A program made the translations under genes and the position numbers. Source: Harmonia axyridis (Eukaryota; Arthropoda; Insecta; Coleoptera; Coccinellidae). Taken from it: a DNA stretch of 64,000 nt. The notes under the pieces are model-generated. The model did not search any database. It worked only from the letters and a program-made list of their open reading frames with translations, and was not told the origin of the DNA. Location: positions 23,041,825-23,105,824 of the forward strand of contig NC_059506.1 of NCBI RefSeq assembly GCF_914767665.1, written 5' to 3'. Shown in pieces: positions 33,922-44,304 of this stretch. Each line of letters begins with the position of its first letter. Position 1 is the stretch's first letter.

Positions 33922-36147
33922 ATTTTAAATGAGACACCCTATAATATTTGATTACACTTATACAATGAACACAAAATGAATTAAATCTTGAAATAAATAA
34001 AAATATTTATATATAAGCAGTGGCAAAAAAATCTGCCCTATAGTTGTCGAGTTGCTTTCTGTGAGCATCAAATTTGGGACACCCTGTCCATTTCAAAACG
34101 TCTAAATTAATCAATAGTACTCTTTTGAAAGGTAATATAAGAAACCTGCATGTAAAAGGTGCAGCGCGAGCTTTCGTTAATAGCAGATTCGAACCAATCG
34201 TATCTAGCATTGCGCTAACAGTACCAGACCACATCGGTCAATACCAACTAACGCTTCTGTCAGTGGAATAATAAATAAAGCCCCTCTCCCAACCAACCAA
34301 ACGACCAGACCAGCCTTGCGGAGCAAATCGCTGGTATTATCAATAATGACACGTGATTGTTTATGCGGCAATTGTCAGTTATAACTAATGGGCTTAATAT
34401 AAGAATGCATTCTATCATCCGACAACAGCAATTCTCGTTTCAATTCGAATCATAAAGATACTTGGTTCAGGCCTGAATGCCAAGTATTCATTCCGCTAAT
34501 TGGCATGAGGATTGTTTATCGTCAGAGATAAACTCTGTCGATTTCTTAATTTTGCCGTTGTGTTGGCTGCATTTGCCTCCGATAGACCGCCTGCCGCATT
34601 TGTTGGAAAATTCCAAAGACGGATTTTTCCTGTTGATTGCTTGTTGCTTCATCAGATGCTTTGGTATGTTGGAGTTTCAAAACATTCCCAGACTGTGTTT
34701 ATTTTCTTTATCTTTTATCTGTTTTTTTTATATTTTTATTATCTTCACTTTATTATGACTATTGTTTTTTTCTTTATTTTTTTAATATTTATTTTTAGAT
34801 TTTTTTGAATTTGTTTCTCCTTTGATCATTATTTGTTCTTGCTTTTAATATAATTTTATTTCGACATTCATCTGATGATTTTTTTTAATTTCAGGTAAGC
34901 TATCCAATTTCGTGATGTTTCAAGTATTTAACAACTGAGTTGAAAAGAACTGAAAGTGAGTAGTATAATTGTTTGTCTTGTGATCAAAGTTCTTGTTAAC
35001 AAGTGACTTCAGAGTTTATAAGCTCTCATTTCAGGCCTACTCCAAAATTTAAAAAAAATTGTTCGAAGAAAAATAATCTTTACTTTACATATAGTGCGTT
35101 TCAGGATCCATGAAAAATTGCTTGTGTATGTTTAAGTGTAGGTAACGTTTTTTTGTGAACAGTTTACAGGTTGTAATTTCAAAAAATTCCAGCTCAAATT
35201 TGTCGCGAATATGCTGGTTCACTGACTCCTTAATTTATTTGAAATTGGATGAACGGCTTATTTTTTTTCACAAGGAAATTTTTTGGAATTCATTTGACCT
35301 GTTTTCACTGGATATACATCGTTCTATGAGTCGCAGCCAGTGCTTAGGAATATACAATTTCATATATGTATATACTTCAATATACTTCAAATTCACATAT
35401 ACTTTAAAGACATATCAGCGACCGTTTCAATTTCCTAATTTTATTGAAGGGAAACAGAATATTTCATGTTGTATTTATTCCATTTTAAGGAATAAACTAG
35501 TACAAGGAAGTAACACCAGACCGACATTAGAAATAGCACTTAACCTATAATTTCCACAAACTAAACTGCTTCCTGTTGAAAAACGCAATATCAATAAATG
35601 CATCATCGCTTTCGTAGCCGGCTATTGGAGATGAGCCCAAAAATATTCAACGAATCTAACAAGCCAACTACTTGTTGCTGTCCCAAAACGTAACAGAAAC
35701 GTACAGAAAGTCGAGTTCCAATTTTAAGCGTTCATTTCTAAATTTCAACACTCAAGAAAGTGCGTGGTCGTTTTGTGTTACAAACTTCTTTCACCATCTA
35801 TGTAAATAACTTATCTCATTATCGACTGTTGGATGTGGCTTCTATTAGGAATGTAACACTAGTTTCAACATGTTCATTGAGTTCATAACCTTGAAACAGG
35901 CAAATAGTCTTCGAGGAAAACCTATTATTTCGCAAATATTATTGATAGAAAAGGATGTGAGTTGTACATAGAGGTTGGTTATTTGGACACCAATAAAATC
36001 AACTGATTTTTTTAGACTAAAATAAGGAAGGGGTGGCATCAACGGTTCATGTGCTTTGAAGGCCTTTACACGTGTATCATAAGCTAATGTTTATTATACT
36101 TGCATTATAACTTGGAAACACTGCTGAAAATGAATTTTTTCGGCAAC
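33922..36147. other. Unassigned sequence
   Basis: Features are minor. GGGACACCCTGTCC at 34077 resembles a solitary Tc1/mariner-type end. There is a 29-bp near-palindrome at 34459-34487 (TACTTGGTTCAGGCCTGAA, then TGCCAAGTA). A plus-strand frame of 131 codons at 35155-35550 has no recognised domain and no coding look. No gene is supported. Confidence 0.4.
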
Positions 36148-36175
36148 CGTCCGGGAAGTGCTCACTTCCCGGACG
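36148..36175. other. Perfect GC-rich hairpin, 13-bp stem
   Basis: CGTCCGGGAAGTG, CT, CACTTCCCGGACG: every base of the stem pairs, with a two-base loop, in otherwise AT-rich DNA. It is not followed by a T-run of terminator type. It shares the core TCCGG(G/A)AAGT with the next hairpin. Confidence 0.9.
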
Positions 36176-36201
36176 CTTTTTCTCTGAGAAAGTAGCATTT
36201 C

Positions 36202-36243
36202 CCGGCCTAGTCCGGAAAGTACGTACTTCCCGGACTAGGCCGG
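36202..36243. other. Second GC-rich hairpin, 21-bp arms with one mismatch
   Basis: CCGGCCTAGTCCGGAAAGTA is mirrored by TACTTCCCGGACTAGGCCGG around a CGTA-type centre. It lies 26 bases after the first hairpin. A third partial site, TTTTCCGGACTTG, occurs at about 36499, so the motif brackets a short segment that includes a 36347-36580 reading frame. Confidence 0.9.
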
Positions 36244-36346
36244 AAAAGCATCATAGAATCCATAGCAACCGAGACAACGGCTGACAGTTCATATGAAATT
36301 AGTTGTCAAAAATTTGCATGTTTTTTTATCGCAATCGCAATAAAAT

Positions 36347-36580
36347 ATGGAAAGCAGCAGCGATAGTGCTTTTTTACATGGTTGCCGAAAAAATATTGTA
36401 CGCAACACGCCCGAAAATGGTTTTTTTGGACTCACAGACTTCCAGGACTCGCTAACGTTCGTCCTGGAATTTTGTCTATTCGTCCAAAAAAACCCTATTT
36501 TCCGGACTTGTTACGTAAATTACTATTCTCTATTTCAGTATAGTAATGAGTTCATTACAGTACTAAAAACAGTTGTGTAA
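36347..36580 (+). CDS. Small unassigned frame beside the GC-rich hairpins
   Basis: The frame opens MESSSDSAFLHGCRKNIVRN with an A-rich leader (AATAAAATATGG). From about 36522 it runs into a family A repeat, so only the first 58 codons or so could be native. No domain is recognised. The segment between the hairpin cluster at 36148-36243 and the TTTTCCGGACTTG site at 36499 may be one small element that uses this frame as its remnant. It could equally be chance. Confidence 0.2.
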   Translation: MESSSDSAFLHGCRKNIVRNTPENGFFGLTDFQDSLTFVLEFCLFVQKNPIFRTCYVNYYSLFQYSNEFITVLKTVV

Positions 36581-37040
36581 TGAACTCATTACAGCATTGT
36601 TTTCAGTTATATTTTTCGTTTTGTGGTTGTCTACACTGACTTTCGATCCTATCAAATTTCAACACAGGTCAATTGTCAATATTCTATAATTTGGATATAG
36701 TGAAATGATTTGCAACATTATTCGTAATTTCTCTTAGTTCTGGTGGTGTTAAATCGATTTCGTCAGTCATAATTCACGAATTTAATGCGTAATTATAAAT
36801 TATTTCAAAATTCGATATATACGACTAAAATTCAAATTCAACAGTCCCCCAAACTGCCGAAATACAATACTAAAGTCACTAGTATGTATACATAATCTGA
36901 ATTTTTCATTGAATTTCGACAATATTTCACAAAACTTAACCGAAACAGAAAATATCTACTCGTTGCAGAAGGCAATTCCAACACGAATGCGAAATTCGAA
37001 AACGAGCGACCAAGGAGCCAGTTTTCGAACGCATGAATGG
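36522..37040 (-). repeat. Family A element, copy 5
   Basis: Begins CTATTCTCTATTTCAGTATA, followed by the hairpin TAATGAGTTCATTACAGTAC / TTGTGTAATGAACTCATTAC. The inverted ATG frame lies near 36768. It ends in the GTTGCAGAAGGCAATTCC and ATGCGAAATTCG block. The outermost TATTCTAAAACAAG border is missing. Confidence 0.75.
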
Positions 37041-38159
37041 AAAAGGCATTTCTATGTATTTCTTCTTCTCTACTCTAAGATCCTAATATAGAATTATAAT
37101 CACAGGAGTTGAACTGAGTAAAAAAGATAACAAAATCAAATGAAAATTGCTTCTATCAAATACTCCTATATTTTTATTCTTTTCAACATGTAAGCATCTC
37201 AAGAACGAGGCGTTTGTGGACTATTGTCCTAGGAATATTTTCCATCAAATCCTCTACGATCATATAATATGGATATTGCGACGTTTTCAGCAAGGCACAC
37301 TCATCGTATCAAAGAATCGGCAGTCCTGTTGAACTCCTTCTGAATCCTTATGAACTCAATCACTGAAAACCCGAAAAATAAGATTTGTAGTAACGAAGAA
37401 TCTGAAACTTTTGTAACCTCTTAATTACAACTCAAAATGCCCGGGAACAGTCGTTTGATTTGAGTCGTGGTTCTGATCTCTGAATTCACCAAATGGAAGG
37501 GACAAAAACCCAGGTCGATCAAACACCTCTTATATTTACAAAAGTATTTCACAATCTGAATCTTTAAAATATCTGGTACCTACCAGAAAAATTGACATAC
37601 AATATTTAACAAAATGGAAATATATATAAGTGAATCCGAAATTTATAAACGTACAAGAATTTTCAAAATTCACAAATTACTTCCCTGAAGAGATAAAAGT
37701 CCTAGCTCTAGACTGGGCCAATATTCCTCCACCGAAGTTGATGAGAAGTTATGTGTGACAGTTTTTCAATAGCAAGGATAGTAAATACTGCTGCTTGTTA
37801 GCTGACAATTGACAATGATGATGGGCTGTCTTTTGACGAAGGACTCTCAATGAAATAATCACACTTTCAGCGTTTATCAAGAACACCAATTAGGAATTTA
37901 TTAAAGAAAAAATACCAAAAAAAAAAACCTTTTTTGTGGAAAACAATTATAATAGTTTCGCTGCGATAATTATCGATATACATTCAAAGAAACCAGAAAA
38001 AGAAATGATATCACAGTTTCACTGTATCAGGTACATATGCACGAAGGTACGCATTGGCGTACGCCCAGATTTTCATCAACTTTCCTGTTTCGTTGAATAA
38101 ATTAAATTTGCAATGTAGCATGCTACAAGTTAAAAGTTGAAAATACGAGTCGGCTTTTA
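37041..38159. other. Unassigned AT-rich sequence
   Basis: No feature seen. Confidence 0.5.
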
Positions 38160-38900
38160 CTATTTGTAGTAACCTGCAGATCCCACCTACGATAAAACAC
38201 CTCCAAAATTAAAGGAACCATACCGATCGAACGCCCCTTCTAGCCATCCAGAGACCATTTCCGGCCCATATCTCAGTTTGTTCCATAACGCGTCGCCGTA
38301 ACTCAAGACGTTAGAACCCAGCCAGAAATTGCCAGACATAAATTCACGTCCTGATGAGCGAGAAATATTATTTTTCAATTTCGCCCGCCCGACGGTGTAC
38401 CCGGTGGCTCGCGATAAATGTGCGAACCCACCCCCCACTCCCCTAAACCACCCCCTCTCCTTTCCCTCCAACCCCCCCTTGGAACGGGCATAAAAAAGGC
38501 CGGGAGATGGAATTCCGCTTCCCGGTCGACGTTGCCGGATGGGGCGGTCCGGCAACGTCGCCGTATCGATCGCCCGCCCGCATTTCGTGGTACGGAGGGA
38601 GAATTCATCATCCGTCGGGGCTGCGAGATCGCCCGATTACCCCGTTCTTGTGTTCAACACCCCTCTCCCCCCCGACGGACGCCCGCTCGCCCTCCAATCC
38701 CCTCGCAGGGCGCTTTTTCCAACCCCGTTCCCATTCGCAATTTAGCGCCCTCCCTTCATACGTGCCAATTTGTGGAAAGTTCCGACTGGGCACGACGTTA
38801 CGACGTCCTTTCAGGACGTTCCAGGAAGAAGGGGAGAAAGTGTTGGTTACACTTTTCAAGGTGTGCCGTGGAATAGGTGACATATGTCATATTTACAGAT
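38160..38900. promoter_or_regulatory. Large GC-rich island, possible regulatory DNA
   Basis: The longest GC- and CpG-rich block in the window. It contains GCATAAAAAAGGCCGGGAG (about 38488), like the island at about 25037. It also has CATAAA/ATAAAT motifs and the near-palindrome CGTTGCCGGATG / GGCAACG. Five or more frames stay open on both strands here, up to 181 codons at 38507-39052. They overlap completely and carry proline/arginine-rich composition expected of stop-poor DNA, so I do not call a gene. Confidence 0.3.
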
Positions 38901-39127
38901 TTTTAATTTACCGATCGCTCGTTAAGATTACAGATTTCTTCCCCCGCCAGGTCAATATAGAATATTATTCGAAAATAGATCTAAATAATAATAGGTTTAT
39001 TGAGTTGGAAAGACGTAGATACTCCGTAAAGTTAAGCTTCAGAGAACTCTAGAACAATAATTAAGAATTTCAGATCTTCAAGTTCCTCCTCATTGTAGTT
39101 TACTAGTTGGTGGACCACAGAGCAATG

Positions 39128-39428
39128 ATACGTTTCGAATTTTGAAATAATTTATAATTACGCCTTAAATTCGTGAATTATGTATGACGAAATCGATTCA
39201 ATACAACCCAGAATTGAGAAAAATTGCGAATAATGTTGCAAATCATTTCACTATATCCAAATTATAGAATATTGAAAATTGACGTGTGTTGATATTTGAT
39301 AGGATCGGAAGTCATGGTAGACAACCACAAAACGAAAAATATAACTGAAAACAATGATGTAATGAGTTTATTACAGCACTGTTTTTAGTACTGTAATGAA
39401 CTCATTAAGATACTGAAACAGAGAAAAT
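39128..39428 (+). repeat. Family A element, copy 6, right half only
   Basis: It starts within the element at CGTTTCGAATTTTGAAATAA. It includes the ATG frame (here MYDEIDSIQPRIEK-like, degraded) and ends with the TAATGAGTTTATTACAGC / GTACTGTAATGAACTCATTA hairpin and ACTGAAACAGAGAAAATA. The left half is absent. Confidence 0.7.
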
Positions 39429-39937
39429 AGATTGATATAAACCTTACCTACATCAATAAAGCCATTACAAGTTGAATATTGGGATTATATCAATCTCAAG
39501 TAGCGGAATGGAAACTATCATTTCAAAAATACTAATTAGCAATTCTCAAGAGAAAATTGATGAATCCACGAAAACGATGCTCTCGACATAATTTAGTTAT
39601 TCCACCAATTTTCTCTTTCGCTTTCTTCCAAGTTTCTTTCTTATTTCCACCGCCAGGATCCCTGAAATAAGGTGGAATGGGATACGGTCTCAATTTCCCA
39701 GAATGGCTCAATTTATTTTTGTGTTTTCATCCACGTCGAATAATGGGGAACCATTATTAAACGCAGCCACAAAAATGCCCCCGGAGAATCCAGACGAAGA
39801 AGCGAATAAAGTGTTCGCTTAATTGCCGTTTTCTGGAAAATGAAACACCAATTACAAAAAAAAAATTATTCGAAATAATTCTTCTTGATATAAGGCTGGT
39901 GTCTGTTCGAAATGGAGCATAATTCAATACATAAATC
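39429..39937. other. Unassigned sequence
   Basis: The interval at 39590-39840 is less AT-rich and repeat-free and could be conserved non-coding DNA. No gene is seen. Confidence 0.4.
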
Positions 39938-40035
39938 AGGGCCGGCGTTAGGGGTGAAACAGTGAAGCGACTGTTTCAGGCGCCTCTTTTTGAGGGCCGG
40001 CAATTTAGCCCAGTTTGTGGCTGCCCTATCATATT
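39938..40035 (+). mobile_element. hAT-type terminal fragment
   Basis: CAGGGCCGGCGTTAGGGG followed by a GCGCCTC segment resembles the CAGGGCCGG ends seen in many insect hAT-related repeats. A GAAACAGTGAAGCGACTGTTTC hairpin follows directly. No opposite end is seen within 1 kb. The identification is by motif only. Confidence 0.3.
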
Positions 40036-41687
40036 TCTGAAAAAATATAGTCTTGATTCTTAAAAACAACATGAGGTTGGTTCGTTCTGCAGCGTTTATC
40101 AACATTTCCTGCAATAAAATTCTCTAAACCGTCTTTACTAAGCCGCCTGTTCAATAAATAACACATGGCAACCCAAGCAATATAAGCAGCATTGCCTATT
40201 ACCCTAATTGAATGAGGGATGGAAGGTATTTCACAAAGACGAAAAACAACACTTCGAATTACGTGGAAGTTATTTACACATTCAACATATGGAAAATTTC
40301 TACGATTCTGAATTCGAAACTAGTTATACTGATAAATGCTAAATGTTTTCAGCGGAACATATGTTTTTAATCCCCTTCAGTTTTCGAAGCTTTGCATGCC
40401 TTACCGCCCTTTGTATCTTGTGGTGTGATAGGAAATCTTTCATCGATCGTATGTGATCGATTGTGAATGTGAGAATCAGATATATTACTTACGCATTGTT
40501 CATCGGCGTCGAAGAAATCCAGAAATTTATTGTAGGTGAAAATGCCCGAAAAAAAAAGAAACCCAGGGGAAACTTAAGAAGGAAACGATTAGCAAAATCA
40601 CTAGAAATCAAAAATGGCGAATTATCATCGAGGCAGGTGATGTTTTTTGTTGGGGGGGGGGGGGGGGTTGTATATCGATACTTTTTTCAGCAGGGGCGTA
40701 AAAAAAAGTCTTTGCTAATAATATTGAAGATTGTCAAACTGTTTAAAATATAAACAAATTTTCTATTTATACAATTCACAAAAATATTGCAACAAAATAT
40801 ATTGGATGCTGGGTTAGTTTTATTAAGATGCAGAATGTGTTTCAATCAGTTGAAAACGTAAAAGTCAGAGTCAAAAATGGCGAATCCGGTGGTCTGTAAA
40901 CAGCAAAAATATATATAGATGTATTTATGTGAATGTCCCTTGTGTCACATCCAGATCAAATGTGACTTTTCATATTGATGTACCTAATACTCAGCATAAT
41001 TTTTATTGTCCACTTACGTCAATGTGCAGGAATTCTCGTTATACCAATTTAGGCACTTATTGTTCAGTGTACTTCAGAATTAACTTCTATTTTTTTTATC
41101 CTATTTTTGTAAGAGTCTTATCATGTTTCATTTTTTTCGATAGTATAATTATTGTATAATTTTGAAAGATAGTATAATTATGTACACCTGTAATTCAGCT
41201 TCATGGACTGTTGTATGTATTATTTCCAAAACGAAATGAAAAATGCCAAGTTTCAAAATAAATCAGTGTGTATTATCTAGTTAGTATAATTTTCCGTTTG
41301 GGAAATTTTCAACTCAAATCACATTCTCCTAAATGTTGATCGTCGCAGCAATAAACGATAAACACTGACTAAATGATACGAATAAAACTTTGAGTTGTCG
41401 GATTAATCTAATCATAAACTTGAAAATTCAATGCTCGAATGAGACAGCGAGATCGTTGTTAATTGAATTTTGAACAATTTAGAGGATTGTTGTCTGTCTG
41501 CTTGTTTTTATCTGTGGCACATGCGAATATCGTTTTCGTCATAACGGATAACTTTCTTATCTGATGAATGGGTCTTGTTTGAGAAAGGATTAATATTGTT
41601 TTCCGAATGTATAATTCCCCAGATATAGTTTTGGGTTTCAAGGTCAATTTTGGCCGTGTTTCAGGGATTTATACATTTGTAAATCTA
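40036..41687. other. Unassigned AT-rich sequence
   Basis: A 16-base G run lies at 40652-40667. No gene or repeat is supported. Confidence 0.5.
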
Positions 41688-42466
41688 TTTTACTTTCGTT
41701 CATGGCGATATAAATGGACAAACATTAGGTGACACTATTGAGGGAATAATGACTTTTATTTCCGAAGGAAATATTACTTTTTCGAAGTGAAATAACTATT
41801 TTACTTTCGATCAAATGGATAAACATTATACGGAACTATTGAGGGAATAATGACTATTATTTCCTAAGGAAATATTATATTTCTTTAAAGTGATATATTT
41901 CTTTAAAGTGAAATAACTATTTTACTTTCGATCAAATGGATAAACACTATGCGAAACTATTGAGGGAATAATGATTATTATTTCCTAAGGAAATATTATA
42001 TTTTTTCGAAGTGAAATAACTATTTTACTTTCGTTCATGGCGATATAAATGGACAAACACCATAGAGGGAATAATGACTATTATTTCCTAAGGAAATATT
42101 ATATATTATTGAAGTCAAATAACTATTTTACTTTTGTTCATGGCGATACAAATGGACAAACACTATGCGACATTATTGAGGGAATAATGACTATTATTTC
42201 CTAAGGAAATATTATATTTTATTTAAGTGAAATAACTGTTTTACTTTCGTCCATGGCGATACAAATGGACAAACACTATGCGACACTATTGAGGGAATAA
42301 TGACTATTATTTTTTAAGGAAATATTGTATATTATTTAGGTGAAATAACTATTTTACTTTCGTTCATGGCGATAAAAATGGACAAACACTCTGCGACACT
42401 ATTGATTGAATAATGACTTTTATTTCCTAAGGAAATATTATATTTTATTGAAGTGAAAAAACATGA
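41688..42466 (+). repeat. Tandem array, about seven units of roughly 107 bp
   Basis: Each unit runs TTTACTTTCG, (T)CATGGCGATA(A/C)AAATGG, ACAAACACTATG, TTGAGGGAATAATGACTATT, the palindrome TATTTCCTAAGGAAATA, and GAAGTGAAATAACTA. Units 2 and 3 have ATCAAATGGATAAAC instead of the CATGGCGATA segment. Unit 2 has a small internal duplication of TATTTCTTTAAAGTG. Unit length varies from about 100 to 118 bp. It is a minisatellite of unknown role, directly upstream of the foldback element's flank. Confidence 0.9.
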
Positions 42467-42720
42467 ACAACTCATTGAGATATACAAAATTTGCGAACCA
42501 ATAACATCCTTGAAATGTTCCTAGACGAAACAACGCTCAAACCTACGTCATAAACGTGAGTTGCCTCCTTTGTCTTCCAGAAGTTGATAGGTCTCCTTAA
42601 AAGCCTCCATTATTACCTCTCCTACAACCCCATATTCCAACCCTTACGCCGTATGCATTTGCTCGAATGCCTACACTCGAAAATAATACCAGACGTGGAT
42701 TGCTGCATTTTTCACCACTC

Positions 42721-42729
42721 GAACTAAGG
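42721..42729 (+). other. Left 9-bp target duplication of the foldback element
   Basis: GAACTAAGG directly abuts the terminal inverted repeat that starts ACGGGCGTGACAG. The identical nine bases occur at 48653-48661 immediately after the other end. Confidence 0.9.
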
Positions 42730-42879
42730 ACGGGCGTGACAGCAGCAACGGACCTAGCAACGGTTCTCTTCATCCGTTCTTCAGAACAGTTCTCCTTCTA
42801 AGGGCTCTACCAGGGATTTTGGAAGGAGGATTGACTCATTTTGACTCGAATCGATTATAATATATCTTTTGAACACGTT

Positions 42880-44302
42880 CTATATGGTGAAATGATATTT
42901 ACCCCCTTGTTATCCCCTACCTACCCCCCGAAGATTGAAAAATTCGGTAGTCGGCTAAATTGACCGTTGCTGGGGATTTTTTGATGCGAATCGATTGTTT
43001 CAATCGAATTGAACACGATCTATATGGTGAAATAATTTGTGACCCCCAAAAAAACCCCCTACGCACCCCTCGAAGTTTGGAAAATTCGGTGTTCGGCTGA
43101 ATTGACCGTTGCTGGGGATTTTTTGATGCGAATCGATTGTTTCGATGAAGTTGAAAACGACCTATGTAGTGAAATAATTTGTGACCCCCAAAAAAACCCC
43201 CTACCAACCCCTCGAAGTTTGAAAAATTCGGTAGTCGGCTAAATTGACCGTTGCTGGGGATTTTTTGATGCGAATCGATTGCTTCCATCGAATTGAAAAC
43301 GACCTATATGGTGAAATAATTTGTGACCCCCAAAAAAACCCCCTACGCACCCCTCGAAGTTTGAAAAATTCAATAGTCGGCTAAATTGACCGTTGCTGGG
43401 GATTTTTTGATGCGAATCGATTGTTTCGATCGAGTTGAACACGACCTATATGGTGAAATAATTTGTGACCCCCAAACAAACCCCCTAATCACCCCTCAAA
43501 ATTTGAAAAATTCAGTAGTCGGCTAAATTGACCGATGCTGGGGATTTTTCGATGCGAATCGATTGCTTCCATCGAATTGAAAACGACCTATATAGTGAAA
43601 TAATTTGTGACCCCCAAAAAAACCCCCTACGCACCCCTCGAAGTTTGAAAAATTCAGTAGTCGGCTAAATTGACCGTTGCTGGGGATTTTTTGATGCGAA
43701 TCGATTGTTTCCATCGAATTGAAAACGACCTATATGGTGAAATAATTTGTGACCCCCGAAAAAACCCCCTACGCACCCCTCGAAGTTTGAAAAATTCGGT
43801 GTTCGGCTGAATTGACCGTTGCTGGGGATTTTTTGATGCGAATCGATTGTTTCGATCAAGTTGAAAACGACCTATATAGTGAAATAATTTGTGACCCCCA
43901 AAAAAAACCCCCTACGCACCCCTCGAAGTTTAAAAAATTCGGTGTTCGGCTGAATTGACCGTTGCTGGGGATTTTTTGATGCGAATCGATTGCTTCCATC
44001 GAATTGAAAACGACCTATATGGTGAAATAATTTGTGACCCCCAAAAAAAAACCCCTACCAACCCCTCGAAGCTTGAAAAATTCGGTAGTCGGCTAAATTG
44101 ACCGTTGCTGGGGATTTTTTGATGCGAATCGATTGTTTCGATCGAGTTGAAAACGACCTATATAGTGAAATAATTTGTGACCCCCAAACAAACCCCCTAC
44201 CAACCCCTCGGAGTTTGAAAAATTCGGTAGTCGGCTAAATTGACCGTTGCTGGGGATTTTTTGATGCGAATCGATTGTTTCGATCAAGTTGAAAACGACC
44301 TA
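42880..44302 (-). repeat. Left subrepeat array, about 10 units of 142 bp
   Basis: Landmarks recur every 140-144 bases: CTATATGGTGAAATAATTTG, GTGACCCCCAAAAAAACCCC, CCCCTCGAAGTTTGAAAAAT, GGCTAAATTGACCGTTGCTG and TTTTTTGATGCGAATCGATT. The starts are near 42880, 43020, 43162, 43305, 43448, 43590, 43733, 43872, 44022 and 44160. Open frames of about 64 codons inside the units are not genes: the unit length is not a multiple of three and the frame changes at each boundary. Confidence 0.95.
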
Positions 44303-44304
44303 TA

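Noticed and set aside
35155..35550. 131-codon plus-strand frame
   Set aside because: AT-rich, aromatic-rich composition, no motif and no coding context. Such length is within chance for this composition and window size.
36148..36243. Rho-independent terminators
   Set aside because: The hairpins are not followed by a T-run and the window is eukaryotic.
38418..39052. Overlapping frames of 152 and 181 codons in the GC-rich island
   Set aside because: Several frames on both strands are open over the same bases, with proline/arginine-rich, low-information sequence, as expected where stops are rare.
40652..40667. Poly-G run as a functional G-quadruplex
   Set aside because: A single uninterrupted homopolymer next to a T-rich stretch is more likely slippage or a mobile-element scar. 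Nothing else supports a role.
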